A stretch of 64,000 nucleotides of DNA from Rhodospira trueperi (GCF_900101965.1 NZ_FNAP01000002.1:354876-418875); one strand, 5' to 3'. Shown: positions 53,734 to 62,976, numbered from the stretch's first letter. A program made the numbers and translations. The notes: generated by a model from the letters alone, not told the origin.

Positions 53734-54692
53734 GGCTTCAGGCGGTCGGGCACCTCCGCGCCCGTCTCCTCGTAATAGCGCGCCGCGCCCGGATGCAGCG
53801 GGATCGGGGTCGCGCCCAGCGAGAACTCGATGGTGGTGTCGTTGGCGGCGGGGTGGATGGCCCGCAGTTCGTCCACATGCTCGAACAGAACGCGGGTCAC
53901 GTTGTAGGCCAGCTCCTCGTCCATGGCGCTGTTGGCGATCAGGACGTTGGGGGTGGAGATGGTCGGGACCGGCTCGGCGATGCCCTCGTAGATGCCGGCC
54001 CGCAGGGTATAGGCGGCGAAGGTCGGTTCGGCGGCGCGCGCCTTCTCGATCTCCTCGTCGCTCAGGGCAACAAGGGCGATGTCACGGTTGGTGGCGAGGT
54101 TGATGATCGAACTGGTGGGCGGGCCGACGCTCCAGAACCCGGCGTCGATGTCGCCGTCGCGCAGGGCATCGGCGGTTTCGTTGAAGTTCAGGCGCTGCGG
54201 CTCGAAGTCGTCATAGGAAATCCCGTTGGCCGCCAGGATGGTCTTGGCGCTGACCTCGGTGCCGCTGCCCGGCGCGCCGACCGACACCCGCTTGCCCCTC
54301 AGGTCGGCGAGGCTGGTGATCCCGCTGTCGGTCAGGGTGACGATCTGCACCGCGTTGGGGTAGATGCAGCCCAGGGCGACGACAGTGTCGAGCATGCGGC
54401 CCTCGAACCGGCCGGTACCGGTATGGCCCGCGTACACCGTGTCGGCCAGCGCCAGGGCGATGTCGCTGTCCTGACGCGAGACGAGGCCCATGTTCTCGAC
54501 CGATGCGCCGGTGACCTCGGCGACCGCGCTGGCGCCGTCAACGTACTTGTTGATCAGTTCCGCCAGGCCGCCGCCGTAGGGATAGTAGACACCGCCGGTG
54601 CCGCCGGTGGCGATGGACAGCTGGGTCTCTGCCATGGCCGGAGAGGCAAGCCCGATCAGGGCCGCCGCGAACAGATTGCGCACTTCGTTCAT
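53730..54692 (-). CDS. TAXI-family TRAP transporter substrate-binding protein
   Basis: This 320-residue periplasmic receptor has a signal peptide ending ASPAMA, then the TAXI signature QLSIATGGTGGVYYPYGGGL near residues 24-43. LRGKRVSVGAPGSGTEVSAK and DGDIDAGFWSVGPPTSSIIN are further conserved parts. TAXI receptors bind small organic anions such as glutamate or 2-oxo acids; the ligand here is unknown. It is the first gene of a three-gene operon with the DUF1850 protein and the fused permease. The ATG is preceded by GGGAGGA. Confidence 0.93.
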   Translation of the reverse strand: MNEVRNLFAAALIGLASPAMAETQLSIATGGTGGVYYPYGGGLAELINKYVDGASAVAEVTGASVENMGLVSRQDSDIALALADTVYAGHTGTGRFEGRMLDTVVALGCIYPNAVQIVTLTDSGITSLADLRGKRVSVGAPGSGTEVSAKTILAANGISYDDFEPQRLNFNETADALRDGDIDAGFWSVGPPTSSIINLATNRDIALVALSDEEIEKARAAEPTFAAYTLRAGIYEGIAEPVPTISTPNVLIANSAMDEELAYNVTRVLFEHVDELRAIHPAANDTTIEFSLGATPIPLHPGAARYYEETGAEVPDRLKP

Positions 54693-55039
54693 GAACCATC
54701 CTCCCTGGTTTGGCTGGGGCGCTTTGGCGATTTTTCGGCGCGGTCACGACCGACCGGTGCCTGTTGGTTCGTGCCCCAACCCCTTTTTCATGCGAGCCCA
54801 TCGTCGTTGCGATCCGGTCAGGATCGTGCGGGATGTGCCCAAAAATCCGACGCTCTTTGTCCGGAATACGGATCGGGGTGTCAAGGGTGCCGTCGGCGCG
54901 CCAAGTCAGTCGACGCGGGGACGCTGTTCCCCGGTCAGCCCGTCGGCGGCGCGGCGGCCGCCTCTCACGGGCAGGTGACAGGCCGGTTCGCGGGCGCGTA
55001 GACTGTGCGGGGAGGGGCGTCTGCCCGGAGGCGCATGCG
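54693..55039. other. Divergent intergenic region, no gene seen
   Basis: These 347 bases separate the TAXI operon from the three-domain protein gene. They should contain promoters for both directions, but no clear -35/-10 pair, operator or RNA structure was recognised. An open frame reads through from 54710 into the downstream gene but has no homology or ribosome binding site. Confidence 0.5.
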
Positions 55040-58000
55040 GTGTCGACACGGGAACCAGGAACAGAGAGCGGCGGGGCGCCGACACGGGCGCGCGCCGCGT
55101 ATTGGGATAACCTGAAAGGTTTTCTGATCCTTCTGGTCGTCTTCGGGCATTTCGTCTATGAATATAAGGCGTACGAGGTTTTTGATTGGGTCTTTCGTTT
55201 TATTTATATGTTCCACATGCCGGCCTTCATTTTCGTATCCGGCTATTTTTCTAAAAGTGAGAACAGCCTGTCCGCACGCGGCGCCGGAAGACTGTTCGTT
55301 CTTTTCTGTCTCCTGAATTTCTCGATGATGATCTATGCCTATTATTTTGACGGGAGAGATCTGTCCATTCTGTTTCTCTATTACTCAAGCTGGTATCTCC
55401 TCGCGCTGTTCGTCTACAGGCTGACGTGGCGCTTTGTCAGGGACCTTGCCCTGATCTTTCCGATCAGTCTGCTTCTGTCCATCTGTGTCGGATTTGTCCC
55501 GCGCGATTTGGACATCGTCTGGGAATGGGAGAAGATCGTCGCCCTGTATCCCTTCTTCGTCGCCGGGGCGCTGATCTCCGAACCCTCCGTCATGCGCTTC
55601 AGACGGGCGTTGCGGGACAGAAAGGGCGCCGCCCCGATGCTGTTCGTCGTCTCCTGCGCTCTTGTCGCGGGTCTGGCTCACAGCGGCCTGGTCGCGGCGG
55701 ACGATCTGCTCTGGCGTTCTTATGGAGCCGCCAGCCATGCGGAGGTTCTGCAGGCCTTGGGGGTTCGTGTGCTGGTCCTCGCGGTGGCCGCGTTCATGAT
55801 CGCCGCGCTCGTCGCCGTCACGCCGGAGGCACCGCTGCGACCGGTCAACACCTGGGGGCGGAACTCCCTGGTCGTCTACGTCGGCCACCGGATTTTCACG
55901 CTCCTGCTTGTGCTGGCCGTCCCCGCCCTGGCCGCCGACGCGGTGACCGGATGGCTTTGGATCGCGCTGGCCACACTCGCCGTCACGGCCGTGCTGGGCA
56001 GTGACACCGTGGCGCGGCCCGTCAATCGGCGTCTGGACGGGGCGGTCGCCGTCGTGCTGCCGCCGACCGGTGCCGGCTCGGGTGGGCGCGCGCTGCGCGC
56101 CGTCTTCGTGGCGGGAGGGCTCGGGATCGCCCTGGGGCTGGTCGCCACGCACAGTGACCTGCCTTGGGGCGCGCGGGTGGCCGACCGGATGTCCCAGGCG
56201 GGCAGGGAAGGCGGAGCCGCCGACGTTGACCGCGTCCTGTCCGAGACGCAGGCGCGCGCCATCGACGAGGCGGTATCGGTCTCGTTCGTCGGCGACCTGA
56301 TCCTGCTGCGCGATCAGGTCCTCGCGGCCTACGATGCCGAGACGGACAGCCATGATTTCGATCCCGTCTTCCGCCATGCCAAGCCGTACCTGACGCGCGC
56401 CGACCTGTCCCTGGGTGTCTTCGAGGGGCCGATGGCCGGCGCCGCCGTGGGCTACTCCACCAGTTCCTACGACGACCACATCCCGATTTACCTGAATTTC
56501 CCTGACTCTTTCGCGCGAAGCGTAAAAGACGCCGGCATTGATTTCGTCACCACGGCGACCAACCACGTCATGGATTTCGGGGTCGAGGGTGCGCTGCGCA
56601 CGCTCGATGTTCTGGACCGGATCGGCCTGGGGTACACCGGCTCCTATAGGGACGCGCGCGAGAAGGAAGACCGGGAGATCGCGGTCGTCACCGTCAACGG
56701 CCTGCGCATCGCGGTTCTGTCCTACACCTACGGCAGCAATTACTATGAGGACGCGTTCTTTTTCGAACCGGAGAACCGGCACATCACATCGGCCATCGTC
56801 TCGCCCGACAGTCCTTATTTCGCCGCGGCCAGACAGGCCGTGTTGGATGACTTCGCCAAGGCGAGGGCGCTGAACCCGGATACCATTGTCGTGCTGCCCC
56901 ACATGGGCACGCAGTTCGAGCACGTGCCGGATCGGTTCCAGAGGACCTGGATGGACCTTTTCATCAAGGCCGGCGCCGACATCGTGTTCGGCGACCATCC
57001 CCACGCCGTTCAGCCGCTGGAGTGGCGGCCGTCGCACCGGCCGGGACGCGACGCGGCGCTGGTGCTGTACTGCCCGGGCAACTTCGTCAACGCCTACACG
57101 GAAGACGACGGCGACGCGATGGCCATCGTCGAGACCTATCTGGACCCCGGGACGGGCGCGCCGGTGGCGGCGGGGATCGTGCCGATGTGGGCGCACGCCC
57201 CGGCGGGGGGCCTGTTCAGCGCCGTGCCTATCCACGACATCGCGCGGAATGCGGAGCTGCGGGCCGGCCTCAGCGACCACGACATGGCGCGGGTGCGCGA
57301 GGTGCAGACCCTGGTGACGAATACGATGCTCGGCCGGTCCCTTAGCTTCGACCAAAGCCAGCGTATGCACTACCTGCTTCCCGACGGCCACGCCTACCGC
57401 CGTCTGTCCGATCCCCTGGACATCGTCGGCGAGGAGAGGCGCTCGTCGACGCTGTACGCCTGGATGTCGGAGGCGCGATCCATCACGTTCGTCGGCGACA
57501 GCGTCACCGAGGGCGCGCGCAACGGCGGGTACGGCTGGTACGAGCCGCTGGCCGCCCTGTTCCCGGACGCGCGGATCGAGAAACGGGCATGGGACTCGCA
57601 CACCATTGGCATGCTGCTGGCGCGGGCGGACGAGATCGTCGAGACCGGGGCCGATCTGTTCGTCATCGCGGTCGGAACCAACGACATCCGCTACCGCGAC
57701 CCGGCCATCTGCGCCATGACGGCCGACGCCTTCATCGAGTCCGTCGAGGCCCTTGTGGAGCGGATCCGGGCCGCCGCCCCCCGGGCCCGCTTCGTGCTGA
57801 TCGCCCCGTGGACAACCGATCACTACGATCCGGTGACGCCGCTTGAGCCGACCGAGGTGCGGACGTTGCGGGACCGCTACAGCGCCGCGCTCGATGCCTA
57901 CGCCGAGGCCAACGGGATGCTGTTCATCGACCCCAATCCGGCGCTGGACAGGGTGTTTCGCACCGAGACTCCGGCGCGCTATCTGATCGACCACATTCAT

Positions 58001-58060
58001 CCGAACGCGGGGGCGGGGATTCGACTCTACAGCACCGCCGTTCTTCAGGCGTCTGAGTGA
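55040..58060 (+). CDS. Three-domain fusion: membrane acyltransferase, CapA metallophosphatase, SGNH hydrolase
   Basis: The 1006-residue protein has three complete parts. Residues about 15-330 form an Acyltransferase_3 (COG3594-like) membrane domain: YWDNLKGFLILLVVFGHFVY with the conserved His, FHMPAFIFVSGYFSK, and about ten membrane helices. From about 405 to 700 lies a CapA/PgsA-type metallophosphatase: SFVGDLILLRDQ, ATNHVMDFGVEGALRTLDVL, LPHMGTQFEHVP, FGDHPHAVQPLEW. From about 810 to 1005 lies an SGNH esterase with Ser in FVGDSVTEGARNGGYGW (residue 819), GTNDIRY and the Asp/His pair in IDHIHPNAG. All catalytic signatures are intact. The GTG start at 55040 follows GGAGG. OafA-type acyltransferase-SGNH fusions are known; a CapA domain inserted between them is unusual. 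It probably decorates or trims an extracellular polysaccharide. The first 140 codons are noticeably AT-richer. Confidence 0.88.
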   Translation: MSTREPGTESGGAPTRARAAYWDNLKGFLILLVVFGHFVYEYKAYEVFDWVFRFIYMFHMPAFIFVSGYFSKSENSLSARGAGRLFVLFCLLNFSMMIYAYYFDGRDLSILFLYYSSWYLLALFVYRLTWRFVRDLALIFPISLLLSICVGFVPRDLDIVWEWEKIVALYPFFVAGALISEPSVMRFRRALRDRKGAAPMLFVVSCALVAGLAHSGLVAADDLLWRSYGAASHAEVLQALGVRVLVLAVAAFMIAALVAVTPEAPLRPVNTWGRNSLVVYVGHRIFTLLLVLAVPALAADAVTGWLWIALATLAVTAVLGSDTVARPVNRRLDGAVAVVLPPTGAGSGGRALRAVFVAGGLGIALGLVATHSDLPWGARVADRMSQAGREGGAADVDRVLSETQARAIDEAVSVSFVGDLILLRDQVLAAYDAETDSHDFDPVFRHAKPYLTRADLSLGVFEGPMAGAAVGYSTSSYDDHIPIYLNFPDSFARSVKDAGIDFVTTATNHVMDFGVEGALRTLDVLDRIGLGYTGSYRDAREKEDREIAVVTVNGLRIAVLSYTYGSNYYEDAFFFEPENRHITSAIVSPDSPYFAAARQAVLDDFAKARALNPDTIVVLPHMGTQFEHVPDRFQRTWMDLFIKAGADIVFGDHPHAVQPLEWRPSHRPGRDAALVLYCPGNFVNAYTEDDGDAMAIVETYLDPGTGAPVAAGIVPMWAHAPAGGLFSAVPIHDIARNAELRAGLSDHDMARVREVQTLVTNTMLGRSLSFDQSQRMHYLLPDGHAYRRLSDPLDIVGEERRSSTLYAWMSEARSITFVGDSVTEGARNGGYGWYEPLAALFPDARIEKRAWDSHTIGMLLARADEIVETGADLFVIAVGTNDIRYRDPAICAMTADAFIESVEALVERIRAAAPRARFVLIAPWTTDHYDPVTPLEPTEVRTLRDRYSAALDAYAEANGMLFIDPNPALDRVFRTETPARYLIDHIHPNAGAGIRLYSTAVLQASE

Positions 58061-58088
58061 TGCCACCCGGGCGCGGGACCACGCTTCG

Positions 58089-59132
58089 TCAGCAGATGCG
58101 GGGAAGCTGTTCGCCGGCCAGCCAGTCGATGACGCGCCGGCCGCCCAGGGCGGTCTCAAGCTGGACCACATGGTCGGGGTCGTCCAGGACCTCGCCGATC
58201 ACAGCCGCGTCCCGCCCCAGGGGATGCGCCCGCATGACCGCCAGCAGGGGCTCGGCCCGGTCGGCCGGGCAGATGGCGATCAGTTTGCCCTCGTTGGCCA
58301 CGGTCAACGGGTCGAGGCCGAGCAACTCGCATGCGCCCCGCACCGCCGGACGCACCGGCACCGCCGCCTCGCGCACCAGAACGCCCACGCCGGAGCGGTC
58401 CGCGATCTCGTTCAGGGTCGCCGCCACGCCGCCCCGGGTGGGGTCGCGCAGCACCCGGATCTCGGGCACCGCCGCCACCATGTCGGCGACCAGCCCGTTC
58501 AGGGCGGCACTGTCGGAGAGAATGGGGGTCTCGAACGACAGGCCCTCGCGCCGGGACATGACGGCGACGCCGTGGTCGCCGATGGTGCCGTTGAGCAGCA
58601 CGGCGTCGCCCGGGCGGGCGCGGTTACCGGCGATGTCCAGGCGGTCGTCGGTCAGCACGCCGACCCCGGCGGTGGTGATGAACAGGCCGTCGCAGCCGCC
58701 GCGTTCCACCACCTTGGTGTCACCGGTGACGATGGCCACGCCGGCCTCGCGCGCCGCCCGCGCCATGCTGTCGGCCACGGCGGCCAGATCCGCCAGCGGC
58801 AGCCCTTCCTCGATGATGAAGCCGGCGGTCAGGTACAGCACCCGGGCGCCGGACATGGCGACATCGTTGACCGTGCCGTGCACGGCCATGGACCCGATAT
58901 CTCCGCCCGGAAACACCCGGGGCGTGATGACATAGCCGTCCGTGGTCATGACCAGCCGGCCCGGTGGCACCGACAGGCGAGCGAAGTCGTCACCGGCCCT
59001 CAGCGACTCGGTATCGAACGCGGCGACGAAAACCTCGCGGATCAGCTGGGCCATGGCGCGGCCTCCGGCGCCGTGGGCCATCTCCACGCGGGCGGATCGG
59101 AGATCGAGCGGGGGAACGCTGCGGGCGGGCAT
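58089..59132 (-). CDS. hypE: Hydrogenase maturation factor HypE
   Basis: This 347-residue PurM-like ATP-dependent dehydratase turns the carbamoyl group on its C-terminal cysteine, delivered by HypF, into the cyanide ligand of [NiFe]-hydrogenases. The C terminus is the required PRIC. VEMAHGAGGRAMAQLI, DFARLSVPPGRLVMTTDGYV, the phosphate-binding GTVNDVAMSGARVLYL and VLRDPTRGGVAATLNEIA are typical. No other hyp or hydrogenase genes are in the window, so the rest of the set must lie elsewhere. It converges on the three-domain gene with a 28-base gap. Confidence 0.95.
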   Translation of the reverse strand: MPARSVPPLDLRSARVEMAHGAGGRAMAQLIREVFVAAFDTESLRAGDDFARLSVPPGRLVMTTDGYVITPRVFPGGDIGSMAVHGTVNDVAMSGARVLYLTAGFIIEEGLPLADLAAVADSMARAAREAGVAIVTGDTKVVERGGCDGLFITTAGVGVLTDDRLDIAGNRARPGDAVLLNGTIGDHGVAVMSRREGLSFETPILSDSAALNGLVADMVAAVPEIRVLRDPTRGGVAATLNEIADRSGVGVLVREAAVPVRPAVRGACELLGLDPLTVANEGKLIAICPADRAEPLLAVMRAHPLGRDAAVIGEVLDDPDHVVQLETALGGRRVIDWLAGEQLPRIC

Positions 59133-59500
59133 GTCCGGTGATCTTCCAGGCGTCGGCCACGAGTCGTGGATGAAGAAGAAGCCTGAACCCTATCGGGGGA
59201 CGCGGGAGACCATCAAGCCCGGATCGAGGCGACCGGCAGCGCACCAGACAGGAGCGGACCCGTTCGGTCGCATAACCCGTCATTGCGAGCCCGCGTCGTC
59301 AGACGCGGGCGAAGCAATCCAGGGCACGGAACGCATTTGTCCGCCCTGGATTGCTTCGTCGCTCCGCTCCTCGCAATGACGAGGCATTGGTTGTTGGGAG
59401 CGGCAAGCCGCCGGACGGAATGAGGACTGTGTGCGGCCAATCGGCATGGGAGCGGGGGCGCGGCGGATGAGGGAACGTGCTCCATCCGCCGCCAGCCCCC
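59133..59500. other. Intergenic region with palindromic repeat
   Basis: These 368 bases between hypE and the 66-residue unknown gene contain no gene. The centre is occupied by the inverted-repeat element at 59277-59384. The right part (59400-59490) shows no recognisable signal. Confidence 0.6.
59277..59384. repeat. Palindromic CATTGCGAG-type intergenic repeat
   Basis: The left arm reads CGTCATTGCGAGC...GAAGCAATCCAGGG (59278-59324) and the right arm is its near complement, CCCTGGATTGCTTCGTC...CTCGCAATGACG (59344-59382). Sequences of this kind are widespread dispersed repeats in alphaproteobacterial genomes. The arms differ mainly in the small internal hairpin (CCCGCGTC/GACGCGGG on the left). 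No protein is encoded. Confidence 0.8.
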
Positions 59501-59701
59501 CTACTCAGCGGCCATCCGGAACACCATGGGGACGTCGTCGAACGAGTCCCTGCCTGCCGGGGCTGCCGCCAGCGCCCGCGGGAACGGTGTGGAACGCGTC
59601 AGGCAGCGCGCGAATGCCGCCTGTTCAGCCGGCACATGATCCATGTAGGGGTGCCTGCGGGCCGCCATGCCGTAGCGGAAAAAGACGAGATAACGGAGCA
59701 T
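59501..59701 (-). CDS. Small protein of unknown function (66 residues)
   Basis: This short gene is supported by a good ribosome binding site (GGGAGGG, nine bases before ATG 59701). The product starts MLRYLVFFRYGMAARRHPYM and has one cysteine, no membrane helix and a basic N-terminal half. No family was recognised. It lies downstream of the two cobT terminators, with an AT-rich stretch upstream that could hold its own promoter (CATAAT on the minus strand at 59767-59762). Confidence 0.5.
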   Translation of the reverse strand: MLRYLVFFRYGMAARRHPYMDHVPAEQAAFARCLTRSTPFPRALAAAPAGRDSFDDVPMVFRMAAE

Positions 59702-59785
59702 TGTGATGCCCTCCCGTTCCAACGCGTGTTGGGCGGCGACCATCGCCGTGATCATTACACTATTATGACAGTCTGGAATTGGCAA

Positions 59786-59808
59786 CAAAAAAGCGCACAC
59801 AGTGCGCA
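59786..59808 (-). terminator. Second intrinsic terminator after cobT
   Basis: On the minus strand GCGCAC-TGT-GTGCGC (59807-59793) is followed by six T. The stem is short but perfect and the T-run is immediate. It backs up the terminator at 59810-59845. Confidence 0.75.
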
Positions 59809-59809
59809 T

Positions 59810-59845
59810 AAAAACAAAAAACGAAGGGATATCAATGTCCCTTCG
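59810..59845 (-). terminator. First intrinsic terminator after cobT
   Basis: On the minus strand CGAAGGGA (59845-59838), an 8-base loop and TCCCTTCG (59829-59822) form a perfect 8-bp stem, followed by TTTTTTGTTTTT. It lies about 100 bases beyond the cobT stop codon. Two intrinsic terminators in a row mark a strict transcription boundary. Confidence 0.8.
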
Positions 59846-59943
59846 CTGAATGCAGATGACGAGCGTTGGACACGGCACGCCGAACGGCCGCCGTCCTCCG
59901 GCTAGCCGCCGGACGGGCGCACATCCGCCAAACGCATGTCCGG

Positions 59944-61881
59944 TCAGATCACGCCCGTCGATGTCTGCCGCGCGGTGAACGTGGGGCGTTCGGGCATCGG
60001 GGCCATGGTGCCCCGCAGCGACCCTTCGTCCTCGAACAGGTCGATCAACTGCGTCATCATCACGCCACCCAGATCCTCGGCGTCCATGATGGTCACCGCC
60101 CGGCGATAGTAGCGGGTGACGTCGTGGCCGATGCCGATGGCGATCAGGTCCACCGACGAGCGGTTTTCGATCATGGCGATGACGTCGCGCAGGTGCTGTT
60201 CGAGGTAGTTGCCGCTGTTCACCGACAGGGTGGAATCGTCCACCGGCGCGCCGTCCGAGATGACCATGAGGATGCGCCGCGCCTCGGGCCGGCCCAGCAG
60301 GCGCTGATGCGCCCACAATAGGGCCTCGCCGTCGATGTTCTCCTTCAGGATGCCCTCGCGCAGCATCAGTCCCAGGTTCAGCCGCGCCCGGCGCCACGGC
60401 GCGTCGGCGGCCTTGTAGACGATGTGGCGCAGGTCGTTCAGGCGCCCCGGCGCGTGCGGCTTGCCGTCGGCGACCCAGTGCTCCCGCGCTTTGCCGCCCT
60501 TCCACGCGCTGGTGGTGAAGCCCAGAATCTCGACCTTCACACCGCAGCGTTCCAGCGTGCGGGCGAGGATGTCGGCGGACAGGGCGGCCACGGAGATGGG
60601 CCGGCCGCGCATGGACCCGGAGTTGTCGATGAGCAGGGTGACCACGGTGTCGCGGAACTTGGTGCCCTTCTCCTGCTTGTAGGACAGCGAGTTCATCGGG
60701 TTGGCGACGATGCGGGCCAGCCGGGCGGCATCCAGGATGCCCTCGTCCAGGTCAAACTCCCAGGCGCGTTGCTGCTTGGCCATCAGGCGCCGTTGCAGGC
60801 GGTTGGCCAGACGCGCCACCATGCCCTGGAGGTTGATCAACTGCCCGTCCAGTTGGGCCCGCAGCCGGTTCAGTTCCTCCGGGTCGGCGAGGTCGGGGGC
60901 CTCGACGATCTGGTCGAACTGGGTGGTGTAGGCGCGGTACAGCGCCTGCGCCGGATCGGCCGGATCGGCGTTGTCGCGGCGGCTGCCGGGGCGGCCGCCC
61001 GGCTCCTCGGTGCCCTGGCCCAGGCGCATGGCCTCGGCGGTGGCGTCCATGTCCTCGTCGCCGGATTCGCCATCGGACTCGCCGCCGTCCATGCTCGGCG
61101 CGCTGTCGGGGCCGGCGGCGGAGGCGCTGTCGGGGGTCTGGCCGTCGCCTTCTTCTGCGTCGCTGTCGTTCTCGTCCCCGGCGTCCTCGTCGGCCTCCTG
61201 TTCGGACGGATCGGGCTCGCGGTCGACGAATGCCTCCAGGCCGAGATCGTCCAGCCAGTGGCGCACGGCCCGGGCGAACGTGCGTTGCTCGTCCAGGGCG
61301 TCCGCCATTTCGCCGAGTCGCTCCGGACCCGCCTGGAGGCGGCGCCGGGCCATCGCCAGTAGGCGGGACCCGGTCGGCCCCAGGGGGACGTCGCCGAAGC
61401 GATCGAACGCCAGCAGGCGGGCCGCTTCACCGGGGGGCAACTGGTCGGGATGCGTGACCCGGTCGTAGCCGTCGGTCACCAACCGGTCCTCCAGGGCGCG
61501 GGCGATGTTCTGCGACACGCCGGGCAGGGCGCGCGCGCCCAGGGACTCGACCCGGGCCTGTTCCAGGGTGTTGAAGACCTCGGCCGCCTCCGGCCCGGTG
61601 GGCATCAGGCCACCGTGCAGCCGCGCGCTGTGATGGCGCAGCCGCATGGCCAGCCCATCGGCGGTGGCGCGCAGGCGGGTCACCTGTTCCGCGTCCAGGC
61701 GGCGCGCCGGCTGCGGCAGACGGGCCTGTCCGCCGCTGGCGTGCGCGGCGCCGGGGGCGTAGGTGACGGTGACGTCCTTGACCGCCGACAGGGCGCGCAG
61801 ACACGATGAGGTGGCGCGCTTGACGGTGTCGGTGGCGGTATCGGCCGCGCGGTTCTGGCCTGTGCGGGAGGGCGGCGTCAT
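59944..61881 (-). CDS. cobT: Aerobic cobaltochelatase subunit CobT
   Basis: This 645-residue subunit of the CobNST complex inserts cobalt into hydrogenobyrinic acid a,c-diamide in aerobic cobalamin synthesis. The N-terminal CobT region ([37 protein letters not shown]) is followed by a long acidic linker around residues 225-280. The C-terminal von Willebrand A domain has the MIDAS motif [12 protein letters not shown] near residue 420, the family segment [17 protein letters not shown], and [20 protein letters not shown] near the end. CobS is usually a neighbour but is not upstream in this window. Two terminators follow the gene. Confidence 0.96.
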   Translation of the reverse strand: MTPPSRTGQNRAADTATDTVKRATSSCLRALSAVKDVTVTYAPGAAHASGGQARLPQPARRLDAEQVTRLRATADGLAMRLRHHSARLHGGLMPTGPEAAEVFNTLEQARVESLGARALPGVSQNIARALEDRLVTDGYDRVTHPDQLPPGEAARLLAFDRFGDVPLGPTGSRLLAMARRRLQAGPERLGEMADALDEQRTFARAVRHWLDDLGLEAFVDREPDPSEQEADEDAGDENDSDAEEGDGQTPDSASAAGPDSAPSMDGGESDGESGDEDMDATAEAMRLGQGTEEPGGRPGSRRDNADPADPAQALYRAYTTQFDQIVEAPDLADPEELNRLRAQLDGQLINLQGMVARLANRLQRRLMAKQQRAWEFDLDEGILDAARLARIVANPMNSLSYKQEKGTKFRDTVVTLLIDNSGSMRGRPISVAALSADILARTLERCGVKVEILGFTTSAWKGGKAREHWVADGKPHAPGRLNDLRHIVYKAADAPWRRARLNLGLMLREGILKENIDGEALLWAHQRLLGRPEARRILMVISDGAPVDDSTLSVNSGNYLEQHLRDVIAMIENRSSVDLIAIGIGHDVTRYYRRAVTIMDAEDLGGVMMTQLIDLFEDEGSLRGTMAPMPERPTFTARQTSTGVI

Positions 61882-62221
61882 GGGGACCCTGGCTGAGGTG
61901 TGCAGAGTGGCTCAGACCTAATCGGTCGGCCACGACGGCGCAAGCGCCCGTGTGCCTACTCAGCAATTCTCAGGATGGAGGGTGAATGCCGGTTGCGGCC
62001 GGTGCTTGCCTGACTCCTCCCCCCTCCGGGGGGAGGTTGGGAGGTTGGGAGGGGGGCGAGGTGATTTCCACACGGATCTCGCCTGTCGCATCAACCCCAC
62101 TGGCCTTTTTTTCAACCCCACCCCAACCCTCCCCTATCCAGGGGAGGGAGTCCGGCTTGTGCCTGGGGCTCACAGCCGTTCCCTTCGGAGGCCGCGCGGC
62201 CAAACTGAGAACGGCGGGTGC
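61882..62221. other. Intergenic region with G-rich repeat element
   Basis: The 340 bases contain no gene. They hold the element at 62017-62148 described separately. The last 70 bases before the ATC-hydrolase stop codon show nothing recognisable. Confidence 0.55.
62017..62148. repeat. G/C-tract inverted repeat element
   Basis: Two hairpins flank the element: CTCCCCCC-TCC-GGGGGGAG at 62017-62035 and CCCTCCCC-TATCCA-GGGGAGGG at 62127-62148. Between them the left part carries GGTTGGGAGG twice, and the right part the complementary-looking CCCCACCCCAACCC. The layout is that of a dispersed intergenic repeat. The G-runs could form a quadruplex on the plus strand. Confidence 0.6.
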
Positions 62222-62701
62222 CTACTCACTCCATCGGTAGCGGAAGGTGCAGCACGGCGCTCCCTGGGCGATGGTCTGGGCGCGGTCGAGGTGGATGCGC
62301 GGATCGTAGGCCTCGGCGAAGGTTCCGTCGCGATTGCACGACAGGACGTCGGCGATGTCGCCCAGCCCCAGGTCCCGGTACATCTCGACAAAGCGGCAGC
62401 GGGTGACGTCGAAGTCCAGGTGGTCCGCCCCCTCGCTGTGCAGAGTCGTCTCAAGCCCGCCCTCAAGGCCCCGGTCGAGGTAGACGCGGCGGAACATGCC
62501 GGTGAAGCGCGCCATGGAGGTCTCGCCGTCCGGCTCGGCGGCGGCGGCCCGCTTGGCCTCCGCCTCGGCGGAGCGCGTGATGGCGCGGGAGAGCAGGGCG
62601 CGCGCCCGCTCGGCGCCGATCTCGGCCAGGAGTTCGTCGTAGATGGGTTTGATGACCTCGCCCTGGATGCGGCGGCGGTCGATGTTCGACAGTTCGGTCA
62701 T
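62222..62701 (-). CDS. L-2-amino-thiazoline-4-carboxylic acid hydrolase family protein
   Basis: This 159-residue protein matches the ATC hydrolase family by its C-terminal half: FDVTRCRFVEMYRDLGLGDI, then DVLSCNRDGTFAEAYDPRIH and RAQTIAQGAPCCTFRYRW. Three conserved cysteine positions (in TRCRF, LSCNRD and GAPCCTFR) are present. The named enzyme opens the thiazoline ring on the way to L-cysteine in pseudomonads, but most members have other, untested roles. ATG 62701 follows AGGAGGCACC. No related pathway genes are adjacent. Confidence 0.82.
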   Translation of the reverse strand: MTELSNIDRRRIQGEVIKPIYDELLAEIGAERARALLSRAITRSAEAEAKRAAAAEPDGETSMARFTGMFRRVYLDRGLEGGLETTLHSEGADHLDFDVTRCRFVEMYRDLGLGDIADVLSCNRDGTFAEAYDPRIHLDRAQTIAQGAPCCTFRYRWSE

Positions 62702-62976
62702 GGTGCCTCCTGAGGTGGTCACGGTTGGTCTGGGCAGCGGCGACGGACCGGGAAGTCCTGAAGGGGGCCCGGGATTGGTGATGCGCGGGGCGGGCACACG
62801 GTGCGTCCGTCCACGATACACAAACAACGACGCTGGACGCACGCGACCGCCGCGCCGCCGCGGGCCTTGCGCTGCGGCACCGACCTGGACGGATTGCCCC
62901 GCCATGCGTGGCGAATCTGCCCCACACGGTGTGCGGAACCACGGAGGAATGTGTTGGAACGCCTCGTCCGGCGGGA

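Noticed and set aside
46806..54692. DctP gene and TAXI operon as one transporter system
   Set aside because: They belong to different TRAP receptor classes, are on opposite strands and are separated by several unrelated genes and a tRNA.
54710..55039. Upstream extension of the three-domain protein
   Set aside because: The extra 110 codons are open but show no domain or signal peptide. GTG 55040 has a good ribosome binding site right before the acyltransferase motif.
55385..58171. A 928-codon minus-strand open frame opposite the three-domain protein
   Set aside because: It has an Arg/Asp/Gly-rich shadow composition and no recognisable motif, whereas the plus strand shows three domains with intact catalytic residues.
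59277..59384. Possible CRISPR or insertion sequence because of repeated arms
   Set aside because: There is only a single inverted pair, no regular spacers and no transposase; it fits a dispersed intergenic palindrome.
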